From contig NZ_JACHIN010000021.1 of the NCBI RefSeq assembly GCF_014203235.1, positions 104,198-168,197 on the forward strand: DNA of 64,000 bases, written 5' to 3'. Source of the stretch: Nonomuraea endophytica (GTDB lineage: Bacteria > Actinomycetota > Actinomycetes > Streptosporangiales > Streptosporangiaceae). Numbering within the stretch: the stretch's first letter is position 1; each line of letters starts with the position of its first letter. The position numbers were made by a program, and so were the translations under genes. The notes beneath the pieces are model-generated. The model saw nothing but the letters and a program-made list of their open reading frames with translations, was not told the DNA's origin and did not search any database. This document shows positions 1 through 8,240 of the stretch, piece by piece.

Positions 1-1080
1 GCCAACCGCGACTGGACCTCCGCCCGCATCGAGACCCGCCGCTCCGACTTCAAGCCCGCCGACGGCCGCGTCCTGCGCATCGAGGGCCGCATCCAGATGC
101 CCAACGTGACCGGGCAGGCAGCGCTCGGCTACTGGCCGGCGTTCTGGGCGCTCGGCTCGCCGTACCGGGGGAACTACTGGAACTGGCCGGGCATCGGCGA
201 GTTCGACATCATGGAGAACGTCAACGGCATCAACTCGGTGTGGGCCGTGCTCCACTGCGGCGTCGCGCCCGGCGGGCCGTGCAACGAGTTCAGCGGCCTC
301 GGCGCCAACCGCGCCTGCCCGGGCGCCTCCTGCCAGTCGGCGTTCCACACCTACCGGTTCGAGTGGGACCGCAGCGTCTCGCCCAACCAGTTGCGCTGGT
401 ACGTGGACGGCCAGCAGTTCCACTCGGTCAGCCAGTCGCAGTTCGACGCCGCCACCTGGAACAACATGACCGGCCACGCCGGTTACTTCATCCTGCTGAA
501 CGTCGCCATGGGCGGCGCCTTCCCCGACGGCGTGGCCGGCTTCTCCACCCCCACGGCGGCGACCGTCTCGGGCCGTCCGATGGTCGTCGACTACGTGGCC
601 GTCTGGCAGAGCGGCACCACCGGCCCCACCCCCACCGGCCCCACTCCCACCAACCCGCCGGGTGACGTGGACGCCCGCTCCACCATCCAGGCCGAGCGCC
701 ACCAGGCCCAGTCGGGCACCATCGTCGAGACGACCACCGACACCGGCGGCGGTCAGAACGTCGGCGCGATCACCAACGGCGACTGGCTGAGGTTCGACAA
801 CGTCAACTTCGGCGGCACCGCCGCCACCCAGTTCCGCGCCCGGGTCGCCTCCGGGGCCGCGGGCGGGGTGAGCGGGCTGGTCCAGGTCCGCCTCGGCAGC
901 CCGACCGCGCCGCCGATCGGCGACTTCGCGCTGGCGAACACGGGCGGATGGCAGAGCTGGCGCACCATACCCGCCAACGTCTCACCGGTGACCGGCACCC
1001 ACACCGTCTACCTGACCTTCAGCAGCGGCCAGCCGGCCGACTTCGTCAACGTCAACTGGTTCACCTTCTCCACTACCTGA
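1..1080 (+). CDS. GH16 beta-glucanase with C-terminal CBM6 (5' end outside window)
   Basis: The reading frame is open from the first base, so the N-terminus (expected signal peptide and start of the catalytic domain) lies upstream. The visible 359 residues begin inside a family 16 glycoside hydrolase domain. The motif GEFDIMEN (ExDxxE, residues 64-71) holds the nucleophile and the acid/base glutamates. Surrounding aromatic blocks (GYWPAFWALG, HTYRFEWD) are typical of secreted endo-beta-1,3-glucanases and related enzymes. A Thr/Pro linker (GPTPTGPTPTNPP, about 205-220) leads to a CBM6-type beta-sandwich with the QAERH start and the NGDWLRF and NWFTF blocks. The enzyme probably acts outside the cell on beta-glucans; exact specificity cannot be read. 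Its stop overlaps the convergent protease gene by 8 bases. Confidence 0.9.
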   Translation, partial: ANRDWTSARIETRRSDFKPADGRVLRIEGRIQMPNVTGQAALGYWPAFWALGSPYRGNYWNWPGIGEFDIMENVNGINSVWAVLHCGVAPGGPCNEFSGLGANRACPGASCQSAFHTYRFEWDRSVSPNQLRWYVDGQQFHSVSQSQFDAATWNNMTGHAGYFILLNVAMGGAFPDGVAGFSTPTAATVSGRPMVVDYVAVWQSGTTGPTPTGPTPTNPPGDVDARSTIQAERHQAQSGTIVETTTDTGGGQNVGAITNGDWLRFDNVNFGGTAATQFRARVASGAAGGVSGLVQVRLGSPTAPPIGDFALANTGGWQSWRTIPANVSPVTGTHTVYLTFSSGQPADFVNVNWFTFSTT

Positions 1081-3601
1081 CCCGCACGCAGTACGCGTTG
1101 AGCGGGGTGGTGAAGTCCCGCAGACGGTACTGGGTGGCACGGGCGTCGGCGTAACCGGCTCGCCCGAGCGTCACCAGGAAAGGGCTCCGGCTGGCGCCGA
1201 GCCTGACGAAGGCGGTCGCCCACGTGGCGTAGAAGCCGTCTCCGACGATCGGCGCCAGCGAGGCGCTCGCCATCGCCGCGCACGCCTCGCGGTCGGCGAC
1301 CGTGCCGGGCGGGCCGGGCGGCGGGACGGCGTTGCCCGGGCTGTCGAAGGTGCTGTTCTGCCGGGAGTCGGCGAAGCCGTACTGGAGCAGCCAGGCCGGC
1401 GCCATCCCGGCGACCCACAGCACCGACGCGCCCAAAGCGGCGACCGCCAGCGTACGGCGCAGCCACGCGCGCGCCGGGCGCACCAAGGGCCGGACGGGAG
1501 CCGGCGACGCCAACGCCACGAGCGCGCGCACGCCGCTCACCGCACCCGCTCCCAGCAGGCTCACCGGCACCCCGAAGCCGAGCACGCCGATACACAGCGC
1601 GGTGAACTGGGACAGGAGGTCCGTCGCCACGCACTCCCCGGTGGAACACGTCCGGGCCAGCGGCTCCCAGACGATCGCCACCGAACAGGCCAGCCCCCCG
1701 GCGACCGCCGACAGGACGGCGTGCGAAGCACCCAGCCCGCGCCCGGTGAACGCCGACACCACGACCGCGGTGGTCGCCTGCAGCAGCCCCATGACGACGA
1801 TGATCGCGGCGGCCACCGCCATCATGTCGCCGAGCGAGTCGGTACGCACGCCAGGATCGAACCCGGCGATCAGCGACAGCAGCATCGGCTCCGGCGTGGC
1901 CAGTTCGGCCGCCACGACCAGCGCCGTCAGGACCGCGGCGGGGGCGAGCGCCACGAGCGGCCGGACCCGGGCGGCCGGCAGGGCGAACTCCAGCGGCGAG
2001 TCCAGATACAGCCGCCGCCCCCGCGCCCGCGAGGTATACAGCAGCCAGGAGCCCAGCGGATACAGCGCGGCCAGGAGCAGGACGGTCAGCCGCCCCGAGT
2101 CGAACACCGACACCAGCATCGCCCAGACGGCCGTGCCGGTCGCGCGCGTCTCCAGGCCGATGGCGGCGGACATGACCCAGACGCCGAGAAAGGACCCGAA
2201 CAGCAAGGTGGCCGGCGCCAGGGCGCCCAGATAGACGGGGACCAGCGTGCGCGACCTCGCCACGGGCAGCCACGCGTCGGCGCACGCCGACAGCCAGCGC
2301 ACGAACGCCACGCACAGCACGAGCAGGAAGCCCGCCATGACGGCGGCGGCCACGGGCGCGGCGGCGATGGACTCCGCCCAGGACAGGCGCATCCGGCTCG
2401 GCGCGCCCAGCAGGCCCAGGACGACGCCCGCCGCCAGCGCCACCCCCGCCGCGACGCCCCTGGGCGCCGGCCGGCCGGCCGCCATGGCCGCGAGCGTCGC
2501 CCGGAACGCCCCGGCCAGCAGGATCGCCGCCACCGGCAGACCCGCGAGCAACGCGCTCACCTGATAGGCGAGCTGGTCCACGTTGCTCAGCCAGAGGCTG
2601 ACGAACTCCATCAGATGCGGCAGCACCAGCCCGGCCGCGATCCCGGCTCCCAGCGCCTCACCCGGCATCCACCGCAGCAGCCGCCCCGGCTGCCGGACCA
2701 CCTCGGCCCGGTCGGCCGCGCGCGGATGCAGGCGCAGCAGCCTGACCAGGCTGCCCTTCACATCGCCCCAGGAGTCGACGGGCATGCCGCCGGACATCGC
2801 CGCCCGCACGTCCGCGTAGTGCTCGCGGGCACGCAGCACCGACGCCGCCAGCAGGACGACCAGGACGGTGCCGAGCAGGGTCCTGATCGACAGGGGCGCC
2901 AGCCGTACCGGGTCGGTGATCGCGGTGTGGATCAGCAGCGGCGCGCCGACCAGCACCGCGAAGACCCACACGGCCGAGAGTGTGAGGTTGGTCAGGTCCA
3001 CGTCGCGGTTGCGGAGGTGGGCGAGCTCGTGCAGGACGATCGCCTTCAGGTCGCTCCGGTCGCCGCGCCGCCCGGCCTCGTGGAGCGTTCCGATGTTGAG
3101 GCGGAGGTAGTAGCGCGGGTAGCGGCCGAACGCGCGGCCGCCCGGCGTGCCGCGGTTGGCGTCGAGAAGCACCTCAGGTGTACGGCGCAGCCCCTCCTCG
3201 GCCGCCAGCCCGGCGACCAGGCCGGACAGCTCCTCCCCCGCGGGCACCAGGTGCTGGCGGGCGATCGTCAGCCGGGGCCTGACCAGATACAGGAGCACGA
3301 TCGCCGCGGCCACCACCAGCATGGCCCCCAGCGCGACCGCGGCCCGTTCCAGGCCGACCGCGCGCAGACAGCCGAGGTAGCCCGCGGCCAGCGTCCGCGC
3401 GTCCTGGCCGCCGGTCCGGGCGGCGGCGTCGGCGGCGAGGTCGCAGGGCGCGTAGGCCGCCCGCCACTGCGAGGCGCCGCCCGCGACCAGGTCGAAGGAG
3501 GAGGCCGCGGCCGCGAGCACGATCGTGACCAGCAGGATGAAGCGGGAGGTGGTCGCCGCCGGTAACAGGAACGGGTTGCCAGGACGCTCCCCGCCGTTCA
3601 C
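1073..3601 (-). CDS. M48-family membrane metalloprotease
   Basis: An 842-residue polytopic membrane protein. Residues 191-195 read HELAH, the HExxH zinc site of M48 (HtpX/Ste24-like) peptidases. A downstream AREHYADVRA segment supplies the third-ligand glutamate in the usual ExxxD context. Two hydrophobic segments precede the protease core, and the C-terminal two thirds consist of many Ala/Leu/Val-rich helices, far longer than HtpX (about 290 residues). The extra membrane region resembles the long M48 proteins of actinomycetes. The start is GTG at 3601, overlapping the upstream gene stop as GTGA, so the two are probably translationally coupled. The role is inferred to be membrane-protein quality control or processing; the substrate is unknown. 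Confidence 0.8.
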   Translation of the reverse strand: MNGGERPGNPFLLPAATTSRFILLVTIVLAAAASSFDLVAGGASQWRAAYAPCDLAADAAARTGGQDARTLAAGYLGCLRAVGLERAAVALGAMLVVAAAIVLLYLVRPRLTIARQHLVPAGEELSGLVAGLAAEEGLRRTPEVLLDANRGTPGGRAFGRYPRYYLRLNIGTLHEAGRRGDRSDLKAIVLHELAHLRNRDVDLTNLTLSAVWVFAVLVGAPLLIHTAITDPVRLAPLSIRTLLGTVLVVLLAASVLRAREHYADVRAAMSGGMPVDSWGDVKGSLVRLLRLHPRAADRAEVVRQPGRLLRWMPGEALGAGIAAGLVLPHLMEFVSLWLSNVDQLAYQVSALLAGLPVAAILLAGAFRATLAAMAAGRPAPRGVAAGVALAAGVVLGLLGAPSRMRLSWAESIAAAPVAAAVMAGFLLVLCVAFVRWLSACADAWLPVARSRTLVPVYLGALAPATLLFGSFLGVWVMSAAIGLETRATGTAVWAMLVSVFDSGRLTVLLLAALYPLGSWLLYTSRARGRRLYLDSPLEFALPAARVRPLVALAPAAVLTALVVAAELATPEPMLLSLIAGFDPGVRTDSLGDMMAVAAAIIVVMGLLQATTAVVVSAFTGRGLGASHAVLSAVAGGLACSVAIVWEPLARTCSTGECVATDLLSQFTALCIGVLGFGVPVSLLGAGAVSGVRALVALASPAPVRPLVRPARAWLRRTLAVAALGASVLWVAGMAPAWLLQYGFADSRQNSTFDSPGNAVPPPGPPGTVADREACAAMASASLAPIVGDGFYATWATAFVRLGASRSPFLVTLGRAGYADARATQYRLRDFTTPLNAYCVRVR

Positions 3602-4059
3602 TGGGGAGGGGTCCAGTCTCGGCGGCTCCAGCGGTCCACGGCGCGTTCGGCGATGGCCTCAGCCTGGTCGCGGCCGGCGGCCTCCAGTTCCTTGGCGATG
3701 CGCCGCCTGGCCGGGTCGGCGGAGTCGCCCAGTTGGGGCACCGGCGTGTCGGGGCCGCCCACCCTGCGGCGCTCGCGCCAGCGCCGCAGCCTGGACCTGC
3801 CGTCGCGCACGCTCATGACCACCATCTCGGTCATGAGCCCGCCGACGACGCCCCACAGCAGGTTGGTGAGGGTGGGGTCGCCCAGGTCGATGCCGGAGGC
3901 GCCGGGCTCGTCGCGGGCCCGGCGCGCGCGGCGGGCGGCTCCGGGGGCGGCGAAGTACACGCCGCTCATCAGGTCGAAGTCGGGGAGTTCCTGAGGGGCG
4001 AACTCGGCCACCAGCGCGCGTACGAGCGCACGGCGATCACCGTCACTGTCCGTCGTCAC
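3598..4059 (-). CDS. hypothetical protein coupled to M48 protease
   Basis: A protein of about 153 residues from the GTG at 4059. It has no recognisable domain. The middle contains a short Gly/Leu/Val/Met-rich stretch (LLWGVVGGLMTEMVVMSV) that may be one membrane or amphipathic segment, flanked by Arg-rich regions; the C-terminus is charged. The frame stays open upstream to 4116, but the GTG is favoured because TACAGT lies 6 bases before it, the spacing of leaderless actinomycete genes, and no good ribosome binding site is present. The stop overlaps the protease start by 4 bases. A partner of the protease is a guess from coupling alone. Confidence 0.6.
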   Translation of the reverse strand: MTTDSDGDRRALVRALVAEFAPQELPDFDLMSGVYFAAPGAARRARRARDEPGASGIDLGDPTLTNLLWGVVGGLMTEMVVMSVRDGRSRLRRWRERRRVGGPDTPVPQLGDSADPARRRIAKELEAAGRDQAEAIAERAVDRWSRRDWTPPQ

Positions 4060-4146
4060 GCCCGCACTGTAGATCGGCCCGCCGCCTCCGGAGAAGCATT
4101 GACCGGCAGGTGGCAACCGGCGCCATGCAATCGGTCAACAAACGGG

Positions 4147-4302
4147 TCAGAGCGGACGGGACTCGTCCGCTGGGGGACGCTCACCCCCCGGCAGGTATCC
4201 GTCGTCGCCTGAGGCAGCCGGCGCCCGGTCGAGGGCCAGCTTGGCGCGCCGGTAGACGACGCACCGTTCCTCCCATTCCATCTCGTCGGTCATGACGGCC
4301 AT
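4147..4302 (-). CDS. possible small protein (about 51 aa)
   Basis: A short frame between the phosphotransferase-like gene and the M48 pair. It starts at ATG 4302 (or ATG 4293, giving 48 residues) and ends TGA 4147-4149. The N-terminal half is charged (MTDEMEWEERCVVYRRAKLAL) and looks like a compact helix; the C-terminal half is Pro/Gly/Asp-rich and probably disordered. No clear ribosome binding site is seen. It lies on the same strand as its neighbours and fills an otherwise empty gap, which is the main support. No function can be given. Confidence 0.35.
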   Translation of the reverse strand: MAVMTDEMEWEERCVVYRRAKLALDRAPAASGDDGYLPGGERPPADESRPL

Positions 4303-4341
4303 CGTGACCACAAAAGGTGATCGCTCGCATGCGTCTTGTCA

Positions 4342-6819
4342 TCAATTGAGGACTTCCACGGTCCCCCGTTCACCGTCGACGCGGATGCGGTCGCCGTCGT
4401 GGATGCGCGCGGTGGCGTTGCCGGTGCCGACGACGGCCGGGATGCCGAGCTCGCGGGCGACGATCGAGGCGTGGGAGAGCGGCGCGCCCATGTCGGTGAC
4501 GACGGCGGCGGCGCGCGGGAACATGGGCGTCCAGCCGATGTTGGTCAGCGTCGTCACCAGGATCTCCCCCGCCTTCAGCCGCTCGCCCTGCTCGGGGCCG
4601 GACAGCACACGGGCCACGCCCTCGACGACGCCGGGCGCGCCGGGGAAGCCGGACACCGTGTCGGCCGGGGGCGCCTGGCCGCCGCGGGCGTCGTAGAGGT
4701 CGACGCGCCGGTCGGGAGAGGCGGCCCAGCGGACCGGGTCGAAGGGGCCGACGATCAGCATCGGGTAGATCGGCAGGGCGGCGTACTTCCGGTAGGTGGC
4801 CCGCCGTACCGGGATCTTCGCCAGCGGCGACCGGTCGCCGCGCAGCACGTCGAGGATCTCGTCGATCTCCAGGGAGAAGACGTCGTCGCCGAGCCCGGTC
4901 AGCTCCCCCGCCCGCAGCACGAACGCGCGCATCGCCCAGAAGACCCGCATGTTCTCCGAGCGGGCGTCCTCCCGGTCTCTGACGATCGCGTTCCACCTGT
5001 CCACCCGCTCGCGCATCGCCGCGCCCCTGCGCGGGTAGCGGCGGTCGAAGCGGGCCCAGGCCGCCGCGCGCGCCTCTTCCTGCCGGGCGAGCAGGTCGCG
5101 GGCGTCACCGGACGCGACCTCGGCGAGCTGCCTGTCGATCCAGCCGGGGTCCTCGCCGGGCCTGGGCACGCTGACCTCGAACTCGTGCGCGCCGCGATGC
5201 CCGTAGACGGCGGCGAACTCCGCCCGGTCGATCTCGCCTCTGGCCAGCTTGTCCAGGCCGATGATCGGGCCCATGCTGGCCAGCTCGCCGCCGGCGTTGG
5301 CGCCGGTGAGCATGGCCTCGGCGTCGCTCTCGCCGACCATCTTGCGCAGCTTGTCGCGGGTCATGACGAGCGCCGCGCCACCCTGGCGTCCGGCCGCCTC
5401 CAGCATCCGGCAGGTCTCCACGACGTACGGCCGCAGCTCCTCCTCCCAGAAGGCGGCCAGCGCCGCGGGCTCGGAGATCAGCCCGGCGCGCTCGCGCAAC
5501 TCCTCACAGCGCGACCGGGCGGTGGCCAGGAAGGGCCGCAGCCGCTTCACGTTGGCGGCGACCCGGCGGCGCAGCCCGACCGCCATCGGCAGCATGGCCT
5601 TGATCAGCTGCCACCGGGAGGCGGGCAGCAGCGGCACGTCGAGACCCGACGGGATCTTGCCGAAGACCTGCTCGATCGCGCCGAGCCTGCTGCTCATGCC
5701 GAACGCCTTGGCGGCGGAGATGGCGATGCTGAGGTTGAGGTAGAAGCGGCCGCCGATGTTGCCGACCAGGCGGTAGCCGGGGATCGCCGACGCCGACATG
5801 GCCTCGCGGATGAACAGCCGCACCAGCGACCAGGTGACCGGGGTCATCACGTCCGGGATGGCCTCGCCGAGGTTGCCGCTGGTCCACAGGTACTGGCCGG
5901 TCCGGCTGTCGTTCCACTCCTCCACCTCCTCGGCCAGGCCGGTGATCGGGCGGGCCTGGACGACGAAGAGCTCCTCGCCGCGTCTGGCCCACTCGACGTC
6001 CATGGGCGTGCCGTACAGGCGCTGGATCTCCTCGCCCAGCGCGGCGAGGCGCAGGACCTCCTCGTCGGAGAGCACGCGCACGGAGCGGCGCGCGGCCGGG
6101 ACCTCCCGCTCGCGCGTGCCCTCGGGCTCGCGCACGGTCATGACGGCCTTGTCGGCCACGGTGTACGAGCGCACGCGCCCGTCGGCGACCACGGCGGCGT
6201 CGGGCGTCACCTGGCCGCCGACGACGGCTTCGCCGAGACCCCAGGCCGCGTTGACCACGCTCTGCCCGCGCGCGCCGGTGACGGGGTCGGCGGTGAACAT
6301 GACCCCGGCGGCGTCGGCGTCGACCAGCTCCTGGACGACCACGGCGAGCGCCACGTCGTCGTGCGGGACGTGGTTGCGCTCGCGGTAGGCGACGGCCCGC
6401 GGGTTCCAGAGCGAGGCCCAGCAGCGGCGGACGGCGTCGAGCAGGTCCTCGCGGTGGACGTTCAGGTAGCTGTCCTGCTGGCCGGCGAAGGACATCTCGG
6501 GCAGGTCCTCGGCGGTGGCCGACGAGCGCACCGCCACCGCCACCGCGCCGTCGCCGTCGCCGTCGCCGAGGTCGGCGTGGGCGGCGAGGATCTCGGCGGC
6601 CAGGTCCGGCGGGATCTCGTGCGTGGTGAACAGCTCCTGCGCGCCGGGAGCACCGAGCCGCTCGCGGAAGGGCGCGGTGAACGCGCGGTAGGCGTCGGTG
6701 GTGATGTGGAAGCCCGGCGGGACCGGCAGCCCGGCGCGGCTCAGCCGGGCCAGCGACGCGCCCTTCCCGCCCGCGACGGCGAGATCGGCGGCCGCGTCAT
6801 CAAGGGGGAGAACGTTCAT
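4342..6819 (-). CDS. PEP-utilising phosphotransferase, rifampicin phosphotransferase-like
   Basis: 825 residues in the three-part layout of the PEP synthase / rifampicin phosphotransferase family. The N-terminal ATP-grasp domain (about 1-300) has GGKGASLARL, VRSSATAEDLP, GVMFTADPVTG and the closing VVQARPIT. A long helical middle domain (about 310-710) follows, then a C-terminal swivelling phosphohistidine domain with MGAPLSHASIVARELGIPAV. The histidine of LSH would carry phosphate from ATP to the acceptor. The size matches rifampicin phosphotransferases (about 865 residues), and the middle domain is unlike the pyruvate/PEP-binding TIM barrel of true PEP synthase. Antibiotic inactivation is therefore plausible but not proven; another acceptor is possible. 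It is co-transcribed with the TetR gene immediately upstream (ATGA overlap). Confidence 0.7.
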   Translation of the reverse strand: MNVLPLDDAAADLAVAGGKGASLARLSRAGLPVPPGFHITTDAYRAFTAPFRERLGAPGAQELFTTHEIPPDLAAEILAAHADLGDGDGDGAVAVAVRSSATAEDLPEMSFAGQQDSYLNVHREDLLDAVRRCWASLWNPRAVAYRERNHVPHDDVALAVVVQELVDADAAGVMFTADPVTGARGQSVVNAAWGLGEAVVGGQVTPDAAVVADGRVRSYTVADKAVMTVREPEGTREREVPAARRSVRVLSDEEVLRLAALGEEIQRLYGTPMDVEWARRGEELFVVQARPITGLAEEVEEWNDSRTGQYLWTSGNLGEAIPDVMTPVTWSLVRLFIREAMSASAIPGYRLVGNIGGRFYLNLSIAISAAKAFGMSSRLGAIEQVFGKIPSGLDVPLLPASRWQLIKAMLPMAVGLRRRVAANVKRLRPFLATARSRCEELRERAGLISEPAALAAFWEEELRPYVVETCRMLEAAGRQGGAALVMTRDKLRKMVGESDAEAMLTGANAGGELASMGPIIGLDKLARGEIDRAEFAAVYGHRGAHEFEVSVPRPGEDPGWIDRQLAEVASGDARDLLARQEEARAAAWARFDRRYPRRGAAMRERVDRWNAIVRDREDARSENMRVFWAMRAFVLRAGELTGLGDDVFSLEIDEILDVLRGDRSPLAKIPVRRATYRKYAALPIYPMLIVGPFDPVRWAASPDRRVDLYDARGGQAPPADTVSGFPGAPGVVEGVARVLSGPEQGERLKAGEILVTTLTNIGWTPMFPRAAAVVTDMGAPLSHASIVARELGIPAVVGTGNATARIHDGDRIRVDGERGTVEVLN

Positions 6820-7529
6820 GGCAGCTGCCCTTCGAGTGCGGACTCAAGCTTGCGCCCGGCCACTCCCGCGACGTGCCCGACGTAGGCGCTGACGGCCTCC
6901 GCGATGGCTCGGGCGTCGCGCGGCGACGGTTCGCGGCCCGCTTCGAGCGCGCGGTGCGCGGTGTCGGCCAGCAGTTCCGCGAGCCGTTCCGGCGGCACCC
7001 GGTAGGGCTCCGGCGTGAGCCGCGCGGCGGTAAGAAACCCGAAGACGACCGAGGTGAGCACGCTCACGTGCTCGGCGTCGGTGAGGTCGGGGCGGATCGC
7101 GCCATGTTTCCTGAGCGCGCCGAGCATCCGGTTCAGCGCCTCGGCCTGGCCGGGATCGGAGGGACGCTCGCGCTTCATCGTGGTCAGCTTGCCGAGCACG
7201 TCGGTGTCGGCCAGCAGCACGGCGCGCATGAGCGGCCGCCGCATGACCTCGGCGGCCACCGCCCCGACCAGCTCGCGCAGGGTGCCCGGCGCGGCCCGCC
7301 GTACCTCCTCCAGGGTGGCGACGCGCTCGCGACGCAGCAGCGCGGCGAACAACAGCTCGCGCGTCTTCCAGTGCAGGTAGATCGTGCCCTTGGCGACGCC
7401 GGCGGCGCGCGCGACGTCCGCGATGGTGGTTTTGTCGTAGCCCCAGCGCAGGATCAGCTCGGCCGCCGCGTCCAGGACCCGGTGGGCGCGCTCACGCCGC
7501 CGGTCGGGATCGGCGGGCGGCCTGGCCAT
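6816..7529 (-). CDS. TetR-family transcriptional repressor
   Basis: 237 residues from ATG 7529, which has GGAG 7 bases upstream; an upstream in-frame extension to 7583 is rejected because it would cover the operator. The N-terminal helix-turn-helix is typical: RVLDAAAELILRWGYDKTTIADVARAAGVAKGTIY in outline (about residues 14-50). The remaining helices form the ligand-binding and dimerisation domain. The stop overlaps the start of the phosphotransferase-like gene by 4 bases, so the repressor and enzyme form one operon. A near-perfect palindrome just upstream indicates autoregulation, with the inducer presumably a substrate of the enzyme (inference). Confidence 0.9.
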   Translation of the reverse strand: MARPPADPDRRRERAHRVLDAAAELILRWGYDKTTIADVARAAGVAKGTIYLHWKTRELLFAALLRRERVATLEEVRRAAPGTLRELVGAVAAEVMRRPLMRAVLLADTDVLGKLTTMKRERPSDPGQAEALNRMLGALRKHGAIRPDLTDAEHVSVLTSVVFGFLTAARLTPEPYRVPPERLAELLADTAHRALEAGREPSPRDARAIAEAVSAYVGHVAGVAGRKLESALEGQLP

Positions 7530-7545
7530 GCGCGGACTCCGTTCT

Positions 7546-7571
7546 TTGACCAAATAAGCGTATTCGGTCAA
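7546..7571. promoter_or_regulatory. palindromic operator for the TetR repressor
   Basis: A 26-base inverted repeat with arms TTGACCAAATA and TATTCGGTCAA (10 of 11 positions complementary) around a 4-base spacer AGCG. It sits 17 bases upstream of the TetR start and inside the short divergent gap. Size, symmetry and position fit a TetR-family operator. A TTGACC hexamer at its leftward-facing outer edge could also act as a -35 box. Confidence 0.65.
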
Positions 7572-7641
7572 GAAACCCGGCACAAGGTACGGCCGAGCCC
7601 GGACATTCCCGGATCTTCAGCCCCGAGCCCGCCCCGCGCCG

Positions 7642-7647
7642 TACGGT
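7642..7647 (+). promoter_or_regulatory. -10 box of leaderless promoter
   Basis: TACGGT ends 7 bases before ATG 7655. No Shine-Dalgarno sequence is present, so transcription probably starts at or next to the A of the start codon. Confidence 0.45.
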
Positions 7648-7654
7648 AGATCCC

Positions 7655-8200
7655 ATGGCCAAGGCCTTCTGGATCGATCAGGACTTCGACAGGGACCGCC
7701 ACGGGCGCTACGCGGCGCACGTGGAGAAAAACCTGCCGGAGTTCGAATGGGGCGACATCGCTCCGGTGCGCTTCGCCTGTGCCGCCTGGAGGCTGGCCAC
7801 GCCGCCGTCGCTCGACCCCGGCTACGTCCGCTGGGACCGGCGCGTGCTCGACGCCACCTGCGAGCGCAACACCTGGGACGGCACGCTGATCGCCCGCGTC
7901 CGGATCGTCTCGCCGCTGCCCGAGCCGCTGACCCGCTCGCGCGCCTGGTGGCGCGACCGCGGCTGGCAGGGCTGGCAGGAGCTGTTCGGCCAGTACGTCG
8001 AGCCGACCCAGCAGGACTTCGCCAGAAGCCCGTTCCTGCGCGCGACGCTCCTGGTGGAGGCGCCGGTGCCGCTGGCCGGGCTGCCACCGGAGCCGGAGGG
8101 CCCGCACGAGCGTGTCGAGGAGAGCGCCCAGCGGGCCGTCGCCGTGCTGGTGCGCGAGCTCAACGAACTGGTCTCGCCGATCCTCGACCAGCTCGGCTGA
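7655..8200 (+). CDS. conserved hypothetical protein
   Basis: A soluble protein of 181 residues rich in Trp, Arg and acidic residues (for example FEWGDIAPVRFACAAWRL and SRAWWRDRGWQGWQELFGQY). No signal peptide, membrane segment or known catalytic motif is visible. The C-terminal 40 residues look helical (VEESAQRAVAVLVRELNELV). The ATG at 7655 is chosen because a TACGGT -10 box lies 7 bases upstream. It is divergent from the TetR operon and convergent with the first P450 gene of the RiPP cluster, so it may mark that cluster's left border. Function is not recognised. Confidence 0.65.
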   Translation: MAKAFWIDQDFDRDRHGRYAAHVEKNLPEFEWGDIAPVRFACAAWRLATPPSLDPGYVRWDRRVLDATCERNTWDGTLIARVRIVSPLPEPLTRSRAWWRDRGWQGWQELFGQYVEPTQQDFARSPFLRATLLVEAPVPLAGLPPEPEGPHERVEESAQRAVAVLVRELNELVSPILDQLG

Positions 8201-8240
8201 CCGGGCTGGTCGAACTGGTCGACCAGCTCGGCTAGCCGGG
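8184..8240. repeat. 22-bp near-identical direct repeat across convergent stops
   Basis: TCGACCAGCTCGGCT followed by (GA or AG)CCGGG occurs at 8184-8205 and 8219-8240. The first copy contains the stop of the rightward gene, the second the stop of the leftward P450 gene. GACCAGC and GCTGGTC inside this stretch can also pair, so the region may act as a two-way terminator. Confidence 0.5.

Noticed and set aside
1721..3565. Rightward open frame of about 614 codons opposite the M48 protease
   Set aside because: Low-complexity Arg/Gln/Gly/His protein without start signals; the minus-strand HELAH protease explains the region.
4336..6885. Long rightward open frame (about 849 codons) opposite the phosphotransferase-like gene
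   Set aside because: It is Arg/Gly/His/Ala-rich with no domain. Such antisense frames are common where the real strand has strong third-position GC bias, and the opposite frame has clear PEP-enzyme motifs.
7530..7660. Rifamycin-associated element upstream of the phosphotransferase-like operon
   Set aside because: I looked for the known GGGGCTTGC-type palindrome and found only the AT-rich TetR-type palindrome.
7655..8200. Hypothetical gene at 7655 as a member of the RiPP pathway
   Set aside because: It is separated from the cluster by convergent orientation and shows no RiPP-related motif, so it is left as a border gene.
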